Below are positions 1 to 4,932 of a stretch of 5,390 nt of DNA, piece by piece; position 1 is the first letter of the stretch; every line of letters begins with the position of its first letter. The translations under genes and the position numbers were made by a program. Source of the stretch: JAYTUJ01 sp043744615 (GTDB lineage: Bacteria > Patescibacteriota > Minisyncoccia > Phycocordibacterales > CAIRYW01); NCBI GenBank assembly GCA_043744615.1, contig JAYTUJ010000043.1:1-5390 (forward strand), read 5' to 3'. The notes under the pieces were generated by a model. It was not told where the DNA came from. It ran no database searches and was given only the letters and a program-made list of their open reading frames with translations.

Positions 1-1
1 A

Positions 2-1273
2 GGTATGAACGGAGTTGTTAAGCAAAACCAAAAATCACAAATCTTAGTCGCGCTTTCAGGTGCATCTTCAATAGATTCAACTGACGCTACAAACGAAACA
101 TGGTTCATTGGAGCTGGAACAGTTAATACAGGAGATTCACTCTTCTTAACAGCAGTTTCATCTGACGGACGATTTGATGATTACGGTCCTGGATCAATTA
201 GTTCATCAATCAACTTCCAAAAAGCTGGAGGAGTTTCATCTGATCAAAAATACCGAGTTTCAACAGCTTCAAATAATCCTGTAGCTCAAACAACTCAAGT
301 ATCACGAACAACAGATACAAATGATAAACTTCTTCTTGCTTTTGATGTAAAAGCTGAAAATGGATCTATGAAAGTTCAACGACTTCCAGTAACATTTACA
401 GCAGCATCAGCAGGAAACGATGCAGTAGTTCCTAACGTTGAAGCAATTGTTAAATCAGCTAAACTTTACGCTAATGGTGTAAAAATTGCTGACGAATCAA
501 TCACTTCAGGAACAGGAGTACAAACAATCACTTTCGGTTCTTCAAGTAAACTTCAATACGCTATTGCAGCAAATGCAACAGTTCGATTTGAAGTACGAGC
601 AGACCTTAACGATATTGAAGAAACAGGTGTAGATGCAACTGACTTCGATGAAGGAGACACAATCGTTGCTTCTTACTCTTCAACAAACGTAACAAACTCA
701 TCAATTGAGCTTGATAACGTAAACTTGGATACAGTATCAAACCGATCTGGTTCAGCTACAGGAGAAATCCAAACAGCTCGATCAACAGGAACATTAGTAA
801 CTATGGGATCTGTAAGTTCAGAAGCCCCTGTTACAAATACTTCTGGAGATATCCTTTCTCGAACAATCAACATTCCTGTAACAGTTAGAGCTTTTGATGA
901 TACAGTGTATCTTCCACGAGTTGTTAACCAAGGAACAACTACTACAGCAAACGGAACAGCTAGTACTTCAATTGCATTTACAATTGAAGACTCAACAGGA
1001 GCTGCAAGTACAACAATTACATCTACAGCAACAATTAGTTCAAACTCTGCGACTGTAGAAGGAAGTGCGTACCGAGTAGATTCTGGATCAGAACGAACAT
1101 TTACAGTTACTGTAACTATTCCTGGTCAAGCTGGAAACACAATTAAGCAGTACCGAGTACAGCTTAATGCTATCCAAACATTCCTAGATTCAGCGTTCGC
1201 AACAGGAGTTAATGCGCAAGTATTGACACCTTCAAGTGCGTTTGAATCTGGATACTACACAATTTCACGATAA
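2..1273 (+). CDS. S-layer-like secreted surface protein, C-terminal part (5' end outside window)
   Basis: The reading frame is open to the left edge and the first Met (base 5) is not followed by a signal peptide, so this is the C-terminal portion (at least 423 codons) of a longer protein. It is rich in Ser, Thr, Ala, Val and Asn, has no Cys, and shows alternating short beta strands, as in stacked Ig-like surface domains. Two segments share a pattern of strand, charged turn and 'LP': residues ~108-132 (FDVKA...RLPVTF) and ~286-306 (INIPVTVRAFDD...YLPR). They may be repeated domains. The C-terminal block has the 'Y-R-V...G-S-E-R-T-F-T-V-T-V' then 'Y-R-V-Q-L' arrangement that I recall from Parcubacteria envelope proteins. 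Arg is encoded by CGA in 14 of 15 cases, and the gene ends TAA-TAA-TAG, both suggesting high expression. A structural, cell-surface role is inferred. No enzyme motif was seen. Confidence 0.75.
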   Translation, partial: GMNGVVKQNQKSQILVALSGASSIDSTDATNETWFIGAGTVNTGDSLFLTAVSSDGRFDDYGPGSISSSINFQKAGGVSSDQKYRVSTASNNPVAQTTQVSRTTDTNDKLLLAFDVKAENGSMKVQRLPVTFTAASAGNDAVVPNVEAIVKSAKLYANGVKIADESITSGTGVQTITFGSSSKLQYAIAANATVRFEVRADLNDIEETGVDATDFDEGDTIVASYSSTNVTNSSIELDNVNLDTVSNRSGSATGEIQTARSTGTLVTMGSVSSEAPVTNTSGDILSRTINIPVTVRAFDDTVYLPRVVNQGTTTTANGTASTSIAFTIEDSTGAASTTITSTATISSNSATVEGSAYRVDSGSERTFTVTVTIPGQAGNTIKQYRVQLNAIQTFLDSAFATGVNAQVLTPSSAFESGYYTISR

Positions 1274-1334
1274 TAATAGTTTTTGCTGAGATAATATCTC
1301 TTCATAAATTGTTAGAATCAAGATTTGTATAGTT

Positions 1335-1348
1335 TAGACTTAGGTCTA
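1335..1348 (+). other. Small hairpin upstream of the terminator
   Basis: TAGAC (1335-1339), a four-base loop TTAG and GTCTA (1344-1348) form a perfect 5-bp stem in the 3' UTR of the surface protein gene. A second small palindrome, GAGAT-AAT-ATCTC, lies at 1288-1300. Both could cap or stabilise the 3' end of an abundant mRNA, but short AT-rich palindromes like these also arise by chance. Confidence 0.3.
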
Positions 1349-1350
1349 GT

Positions 1351-1390
1351 ACAAAACCCCTGCCTCACGGCGGGGGTTTTGTGTTATTAT
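1351..1390 (+). terminator. Rho-independent terminator of the surface protein gene
   Basis: ACAAAACCCC (1351-1360) pairs fully with GGGGTTTTGT (1373-1382). The inner TGCC/GGCG pairs with one G-U wobble, leaving the tetraloop TCAC (1365-1368). The result is a 14-bp GC-rich stem followed by a T-rich tail (1382-1390). It lies 77 bases after the stop codon and is the only GC-rich patch nearby. The tail also holds the predicted -10 box of the next gene. Confidence 0.92.
1382..1390 (+). promoter_or_regulatory. Extended -10 promoter of the small membrane protein gene
   Basis: TG-T-TATTAT at 1382-1390 is an extended -10 element. The same nine bases (TGTTATTAT) recur at 3756-3764 before the L10 leader. 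Normal spacing puts the transcript start near 1397, about four bases before the ATG at 1401, so the mRNA would be nearly leaderless. No good -35 is visible, because the position falls inside the terminator stem. The extended TG may compensate. Confidence 0.5.
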
Positions 1391-1400
1391 AGTATTAATT

Positions 1401-1568
1401 ATGTTCGACGCTGATTCAAAAAAATTCTTTTTTAGGTTTATTGCAATTATTGTAGGTAGTCTCACTATTATTATTTCAATCGAACTATACCAAAATTTTT
1501 TTAGTAAAACCGATTTGTGCCAAGCTTGTAATGCTAGTGTCGAACAGACAGATAATTCTCAAAACTAA
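1401..1568 (+). CDS. Small single-pass membrane protein with C-terminal CxxC
   Basis: A 55-codon frame from ATG to TAA. Residues 1-8 are polar with two Lys, residues ~9-27 form one hydrophobic segment (FFFRFIAIIVGSLTIIISI), and residues ~28-55 are a hydrophilic tail with a Cys-x-x-Cys pair (C40, C43) and many Gln and Asn. The positive-inside rule suggests N-in, C-out, which would place the CxxC outside the membrane, where it could bind metal, form a disulfide or attach to something. No Shine-Dalgarno is present, but an extended -10 lies just upstream. Support is the intact frame, clean membrane topology and the promoter between two well-defined genes. I do not recognise a family. It may be co-transcribed with the hydrolase 82 bases downstream. 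Confidence 0.6.
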   Translation: MFDADSKKFFFRFIAIIVGSLTIIISIELYQNFFSKTDLCQACNASVEQTDNSQN

Positions 1569-1570
1569 TC

Positions 1571-1619
1571 AAAAAGAATTTAATAAAAATTCAGTAAAAA
1601 TTTAACTAAAATTTAGTAT
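1571..1619 (+). promoter_or_regulatory. Phased A-tract region and weak promoter before the hydrolase
   Basis: A-runs begin at 1571, 1585, 1596 and 1608, spaced 11-14 bases. The last three units are imperfect copies of each other (AAAAATTCAGT, AAAAATTTAACT, AAAATTTAGTAT). Such spacing approaches the helical repeat and could bend DNA or act as an UP element. TAGTAT (1614-1619) and TATATC (1617-1622) are only 4/6 matches to a -10 box and no -35 is evident, so the promoter call is weak. Confidence 0.35.
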
Positions 1620-1659
1620 ATCTCATGTATCAATGTGAAAACATAGGTACATGAGATAT
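1618..1659 (+). promoter_or_regulatory. Hairpin enclosing the hydrolase start codon
   Basis: ATATCTCATGTA (1618-1629) and TACATGAGATAT (1648-1659) are perfect 12-base reverse complements. Inward, U1630-G1647 and C1631-G1646 also pair. After an A-A mismatch, AUGU (1633-1636) pairs with ACAU (1641-1644) around a GAAA tetraloop (1637-1640). The start codon ATG 1651-1653 and the AGGT before it lie in the 3' arm, so in RNA they would be base-paired. The element could control translation, or act in DNA as an operator for a dimeric repressor. Confidence 0.65.
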
Positions 1660-3750
1660 TTTAATTACAAAGTTTTATTTGCATTCGCAATTTTATTATT
1701 AAGTTCACAAAACGCGCATGCATATTTATTAGCACCAGTCTTTCCAACAAAACCGGTTTGCTGTTCTTCGGTTTTGTTTTTACCGGGGGTAGAAGGTAGT
1801 CGTTTATACAAAAACGGTTTACTTGAAAATCAATTATGGGAACCAAACTTTTCTTTATCAAGTCCACAAAATTCTGATGTGTATAAATTATTTCTTGATA
1901 TTCATGGCAAAAGTATTGATCAAACAATATACACCCGAGACATTATCGACAGAACAAATATTGGCTTAGACAAGTGGGATATTGATATTTATAAAAAGTT
2001 TTCTGATCAAATGAATGCTCTTACTGCTTCAGGAACCATATCCGAATGGCGAGCTCGCCCATACGACTGGCGTTTAAACACCGACGATATTGCTGACTCT
2101 GTTAAATTACAAAACACAACAGTTTCTATCATTGAAGAGATAAAAGAACTAGCAGAAAATTCTAAAAACGGTAAAGTCACTATTGTCGCTCATAGTAATG
2201 GGGGTTTGGTTACTAAAAAAATAATGAGCGAATTAGAAAAGCAGGGTAAGGCGAATCTAATAGAAAACGTTATTCTTGTCGCTGTTCCGCAATTAGGAAC
2301 TCCAGAAGCTATTGCAACATTACTTCACGGTGATGGTCAGCAAATTATGGGTGGTGTTATTTTAAATAATACAACAGCCAAAGAATGGGTAGAGCATATG
2401 CCGACCGCATACAATTTACTTCCTTCGCAAAAATATTTTAATTCGACTTCAATGAGTCCTGTATTGTTTGATGCGTCATCTTCAAACATGCAGAACTTTT
2501 ATACTACATACGGAGGTCGTATTGATTCGTATAAAAAACTAGAGTCTTTTATTACTGCCACAGCAGATCTTCGAAAAAAAGAACCATACACAGAAGGTTT
2601 TATTCCTAATATCGGTTCAAGTGAATTGATTAAAAACTCTGAAGATTTTCATAATCAATTTGATGAATATGTTTTTCCTACGTCTACCCATGTTATTCAG
2701 TTGGTAGGAAAAGGTCTTCCAACATTGCAAGCTATCAAATACACACCCAAAAATCCTTGTGAATTTCTTCACTCCGCTTCATATTGTTTAGTTCCTGCAA
2801 TTCTTGATAGAGAACCTATCATGACAACAAATGGTGACGGTACTGTTATTGCAGAAAGTGCACAAGCAAGCACAGGCGATACGTATTTTATTGATCTAAA
2901 TTCTTCAAATAAAGCTCATAATACAAATCTAAATCACGGAACCATATTTCAAGACGATTCAGTAATTGATGTTGTTACACAAGTAATTACTCAAAAACCA
3001 ATATCATCAACATTTGTTTCGTACGATCAAAATAGTGTTAAAAATAAAACATTTTTTGAAACCTCTGTTCACTCACCGGTTTCGATTGGTGTAACACACT
3101 CTGACGGCACAGCTGTTTCGGTTTCAAACGATGCAAACATATCTTCGTTTAGTGATTTTACTTTTGTTGATCAATCAATTCCTAATTCAAAGTATATGAA
3201 TTTCGGGGAAGGTAAATATATTTGGACAAGTGAACCCGAAGTTGTCAGTATGCAGGGTCAAGAATTAGGAACCTTTACCGTCAATGTAAAAAAACTCGAA
3301 GATAACAATACTTCTGATATAAAAACATGGCAGGATGTTCCGGTTGCAAGTACAACCAAAATAACTCTCGATTTGCAGGCTGTTAATTCTAATGTGGCAA
3401 GTTCTTCTTTAAAAATTGATGTTAATGGAGATGGAAATTTAGATATTTCATTAACAGACGATTCTTCAGGAGACCTCAAACAAATATTTTTACTAATTAA
3501 AGGAATTTTGAATCAAGTAGAAGTTTCTCCAAAAATAAGAATCACATACGAAAAAAGAATCGACACAGCTATAAAATATTTAGAAAAAAATAAGTTAAAG
3601 CAAGCAAAAACTGCAACGGTATCATTGCAGAAATTACTACTTTCAAGAATCCAAAAACCAGACTCTAAACACCCTCGATATGTTTTGATGTCAAAACAAG
3701 ATGCTCAAGATATTTTAAACATGATCGATACAATAATAGACAAAATATAA
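1651..3750 (+). CDS. Secreted LCAT-like alpha/beta hydrolase (lipase/acyltransferase) with C-terminal accessory domains
   Basis: This 699-residue exported protein has the pattern of the lecithin:cholesterol acyltransferase/lipase group. Residues 1-24 are a Sec signal peptide (K7, hydrophobic 8-18, AHA before the likely cut after A24), which also supports this start. Catalytic-domain motifs in order: LPGVEGS 44-50, PYDWR 137-141, the nucleophile elbow AHSNG with Ser182, VPQLGT 212-217, NGDGT with Asp396 as the acid candidate, and NHG with His429 as the base candidate. Residues ~450-580 look beta-rich. DVNGDGNLD (590-598) resembles a calcium-binding loop of the FG-GAP/EF type. Residues ~625-699 are helical with 'YLEKNKLKQAK...SKQDAQDIL', like FIVAR/FIMAH-type surface tails. 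C37, C38, C370 and C379 could form disulfides, and there is no lipobox. Expected chemistry is ester cleavage or acyl transfer on lipids outside the cell. Substrate is unknown. No terminator follows, so readthrough into rplJ is possible. Confidence 0.82.
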   Translation: MRYFNYKVLFAFAILLLSSQNAHAYLLAPVFPTKPVCCSSVLFLPGVEGSRLYKNGLLENQLWEPNFSLSSPQNSDVYKLFLDIHGKSIDQTIYTRDIIDRTNIGLDKWDIDIYKKFSDQMNALTASGTISEWRARPYDWRLNTDDIADSVKLQNTTVSIIEEIKELAENSKNGKVTIVAHSNGGLVTKKIMSELEKQGKANLIENVILVAVPQLGTPEAIATLLHGDGQQIMGGVILNNTTAKEWVEHMPTAYNLLPSQKYFNSTSMSPVLFDASSSNMQNFYTTYGGRIDSYKKLESFITATADLRKKEPYTEGFIPNIGSSELIKNSEDFHNQFDEYVFPTSTHVIQLVGKGLPTLQAIKYTPKNPCEFLHSASYCLVPAILDREPIMTTNGDGTVIAESAQASTGDTYFIDLNSSNKAHNTNLNHGTIFQDDSVIDVVTQVITQKPISSTFVSYDQNSVKNKTFFETSVHSPVSIGVTHSDGTAVSVSNDANISSFSDFTFVDQSIPNSKYMNFGEGKYIWTSEPEVVSMQGQELGTFTVNVKKLEDNNTSDIKTWQDVPVASTTKITLDLQAVNSNVASSSLKIDVNGDGNLDISLTDDSSGDLKQIFLLIKGILNQVEVSPKIRITYEKRIDTAIKYLEKNKLKQAKTATVSLQKLLLSRIQKPDSKHPRYVLMSKQDAQDILNMIDTIIDKI

Positions 3751-3764
3751 AAACCTGTTATTAT
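3737..3764 (+). promoter_or_regulatory. Promoter of the rplJ-rplL operon
   Basis: The -35 candidate TAGACA (3737-3742, 5/6 match to TTGACA) is separated by 16 bases from the -10 TATTAT (3759-3764), which carries an extended TG at 3756-3757. Transcription would start near 3771, exactly at the 5' strand of the outer stem of the L10 leader. The -35 lies inside the last codons of the hydrolase gene. Confidence 0.65.
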
Positions 3765-3767
3765 GCT

Positions 3768-3850
3768 TGCAAGGCTTCAAAGACTACAGGCGACAATAAG
3801 TCCTGTACAGAGGTTACACCTTCTCCTTTAGCCTGGTCGATTACTCAACC
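3768..3850 (+). ncRNA. Ribosomal protein L10 leader (autoregulatory RNA)
   Basis: This lies directly before rplJ and matches the remembered pattern of the bacterial L10 leader (Rfam RF00557): AGAC, then a CAGG stem strand, a loop with AAUAAG, the CCUGU strand, then AGAGGU. Pairings visible: AGGCT (3772-3776) with AGCCT (3830-3834) as the outer stem; ACAGG (3786-3790) with CCTGT (3802-3806) as the inner stem; AGGT (3811-3814) with ACCT (3818-3821) as a small hairpin. In the known system, the L10-L12 complex binds this RNA and lowers expression of its own operon. CAGGC (3787-3791) can instead pair with GCCTG (3831-3835), an alternative fold. Confidence 0.85.
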
Positions 3851-3872
3851 AATTAGATATTAAATATATCAA

Positions 3873-4364
3873 ATGGCAATATCAAAAACCAAAAAACAAG
3901 ACATTCTCGCACAAATTGAGAAAATCGTTGCTGAATCAAAAAACATTACTTTCGTGAATTTTCATGGAGTATCAGTTTTGAATGCAACTGAAATTCGAAA
4001 ACAACTACGAGAAAACAACATTGGTTATCTTGTAGCTAAAAAGAGTCTCGTAAAAAAGGCTCTTGGATCAAAAGCTATCAAAGGTACACTACCTTCGCTT
4101 GATGGAGAATTAGCGATTGCGTACAGTGTAGATCAAATCAGTCCAGCCCGAGAAATATTTAGTTTTCAAAAGAAATTTGAAAACAGAGTAAGTATTCTTG
4201 GTGGAGTGTTTGAAGATGAATATAAAAATCAAGAAGAAATGGTTGCGATTGCTTCTATTCCTTCTCTTCAAGCTCTTCGAGGAATGTTCGTCAATGTTAT
4301 CAACTCTCCAATTCAAGGTCTCGTTATTGCTCTTCAAGCAATAGCTGACAAAAAACAAGCATAA
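3873..4364 (+). CDS. rplJ: 50S ribosomal protein L10
   Basis: The 163-residue product is a near full-length L10, which anchors L7/L12 dimers to the large subunit to build the stalk that recruits translation factors. Typical features are an N-terminal region with 'TKKQDILAQIEKIV' and 'ITFVNFHGVSVLNATEIRKQLRENNI' (rRNA-binding domain), 'LVAKKSLVKKAL' at ~53-64, 'VSILGGVFEDE' at ~106-116, 'VAIASIPSLQALRGMFVNVINSPIQGL' near the end, and a C-terminal helix that binds L12. The leader upstream and rplL 21 bases downstream confirm identity. No Shine-Dalgarno sequence precedes the ATG, only an AU-rich stretch. Two in-frame TAA codons end the gene. Arg is CGA in 4 of 5 cases. It is not next to rplK-rplA, unlike in most bacteria. 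Confidence 0.97.
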   Translation: MAISKTKKQDILAQIEKIVAESKNITFVNFHGVSVLNATEIRKQLRENNIGYLVAKKSLVKKALGSKAIKGTLPSLDGELAIAYSVDQISPAREIFSFQKKFENRVSILGGVFEDEYKNQEEMVAIASIPSLQALRGMFVNVINSPIQGLVIALQAIADKKQA

Positions 4365-4385
4365 TAATTTAATTTAATAATATTT

Positions 4386-4784
4386 ATGGATACAACAGAA
4401 GAAGTAAAAATTGAAACTCCTGCACAATTCAAAACAATTGTTGAAGCAATTGAAAAATTGTCAGTTCTTGAACTCAATGAACTTGTAAAATTCTTTGAAA
4501 AGAAATTCGGAGTATCAGCAGCAGCGGTAGCAGTTGCAGGTCCTGCAGCAGCCGGAGCAGCAGCTGAAGAAAAATCAACAGTTAACGTTGAACTTAAAGA
4601 CGGAGGAGCAACAAAAATTGCAGTTATTAAGATTGTAAAAGAAGTTCTCGCTCTTGGCCTTAAAGAAGCAAAGGATCTCGTTGATGGAGCGCCTAAAATG
4701 CTTAAAGAAGGAATGAAAAAAGAAGAAGCAGAAGTTCTTAAGAAACAAATCGAAGACGCTGGAGGAAAAGTAGAATTTAAATAG
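4386..4784 (+). CDS. rplL: 50S ribosomal protein L7/L12
   Basis: This 132-residue protein is slightly longer than the usual ~120-125 because of a short acidic N-terminal extension (MDTTEEVKIETP). The N-terminal dimerisation domain (~12-45) is followed by an Ala/Gly-rich hinge (~45-62) and the C-terminal factor-binding domain (~63-132), with 'KIAVIKIVKEVLALGLKEAKDLVDGAPK' matching the conserved L12 core. The usual GLGLKEAK reads ALGLKEAK here. The protein has no Arg, Cys, Trp, Tyr or His. It is co-transcribed with rplJ, 21 bases away. It lacks a Shine-Dalgarno sequence, so how the higher L12 stoichiometry is reached is not evident from the sequence. rpoB does not follow it, and instead a large inverted-repeat structure does. 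Confidence 0.97.
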   Translation: MDTTEEVKIETPAQFKTIVEAIEKLSVLELNELVKFFEKKFGVSAAAVAVAGPAAAGAAAEEKSTVNVELKDGGATKIAVIKIVKEVLALGLKEAKDLVDGAPKMLKEGMKKEEAEVLKKQIEDAGGKVEFK

Positions 4785-4786
4785 TC

Positions 4787-4921
4787 TATAGTATATAGCA
4801 AATAAAAAACACTCTTGAGAAAAGTTTCGCGGAGGCCGTCGGGCCGAGCGTTAAGCCAAATTTTTAGCAAAAAATTATGGCGGCTTTTCGAAAGAGTGTT
4901 TTTTATTTGCTATATGTTATA
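4787..4921 (+). repeat. Long inverted repeat with GC-rich core; candidate structured RNA
   Basis: Bases 4793-4816 and 4892-4915 are perfect 24-base reverse complements. Two G-U pairs and TATA/TATA (4787-4790 with 4918-4921) extend this to 30 bp. Inside come a tandem G-A/A-G mismatch (4817-4818 against 4890-4891), then GAAAAG (4819-4824) with CTTTTC (4884-4889). The core splits into two hairpins: 4828-4850, with 20 of 23 bases G or C (CGC/GCG, a purine internal loop, GGCC/GGCC, loop GUCG), and 4855-4881 (GCCA and AATTTTT paired with AAAAATT and TGGC, loop AGCA, A4877 bulged). Together they form a three-way junction on paper. No reading frame explains the GC-rich core. It could be a terminator-linked 3' RNA, a stable small RNA or a miniature element. 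Confidence 0.7.
4810..4904 (+). terminator. Probable intrinsic terminator of rplJ-rplL, elaborated
   Basis: CACTCTT (4810-4816) pairs with AAGAGTG (4892-4898), followed at once by six T (4899-4904). This fits an intrinsic terminator whose loop has been replaced by the three-way-junction core. Because the arms are symmetric, the opposite strand also has a U6 after the stem, so it could stop transcripts from either side. It starts 26 bases after the rplL stop codon. Confidence 0.7.
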
Positions 4922-4925
4922 CAAT
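4915..4925 (+). promoter_or_regulatory. Extended -10 of the winged-helix gene
   Basis: TG-T-TATACA (4915-4923), overlapping TACAAT (4920-4925, 5/6 match), lies at the outer edge of the inverted repeat. The predicted transcript start is near 4930-4932, next to the ATG at 4933, giving a leaderless or nearly leaderless mRNA. No clear -35 was found, since that position is in the T-rich arm of the terminator. Confidence 0.5.
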
Positions 4926-4932
4926 ACTACCC

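Noticed and set aside
2..1273. Short recurring DNA words such as TACCGAGT at about 251, 1071 and 1151
   Set aside because: They all encode Tyr-Arg-Val with the favoured CGA codon, so the repetition follows from the protein and codon bias.
1633..1662. Intrinsic terminator at the hydrolase start
   Set aside because: The hairpin is AT-rich, is followed by only four T, and includes the start codon, so termination is unlikely to be its main role.
1651..1764. Lipoprotein signal on the hydrolase
   Set aside because: The first cysteines (C37, C38) are about 13 residues past the AHA cleavage site and no lipobox precedes them.
1661..1927. Minus-strand frame of 88 codons within the hydrolase
   Set aside because: It is a shadow of the real coding strand with no start signal or recognisable protein.
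2..4784. Alternative genetic code with TGA read as Gly (as in Gracilibacteria and Absconditabacteria)
   Set aside because: The genes hold many GGA glycine codons but no in-frame TGA across well over a thousand codons, so there is no sign of recoding here.
4831..4847. Kink-turn in the GC-rich hairpin
   Set aside because: The internal loop is GGA against GA, leaving one unpaired base rather than the three-base bulge of a standard kink-turn.
4334..4870. Long minus-strand open frame (178 codons) across rplL
   Set aside because: It is antisense to a certain ribosomal gene. Its Ala/Ser-rich translation mirrors the Ala- and Glu-rich rplL codons, and it has no promoter or family resemblance.
4828..4881. 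Signal recognition particle RNA or tmRNA core
   Set aside because: The conserved SRP tetraloop hairpin (GGAA loop with its flanking internal loops) and any tRNA-like end are absent.
4787..4921. Miniature inverted-repeat transposable element
   Set aside because: Arm length and size would fit, but no target-site duplication flanks the arms. The element sits exactly where the rplL terminator is expected, with a U6 after the stem. Kept as a secondary possibility.
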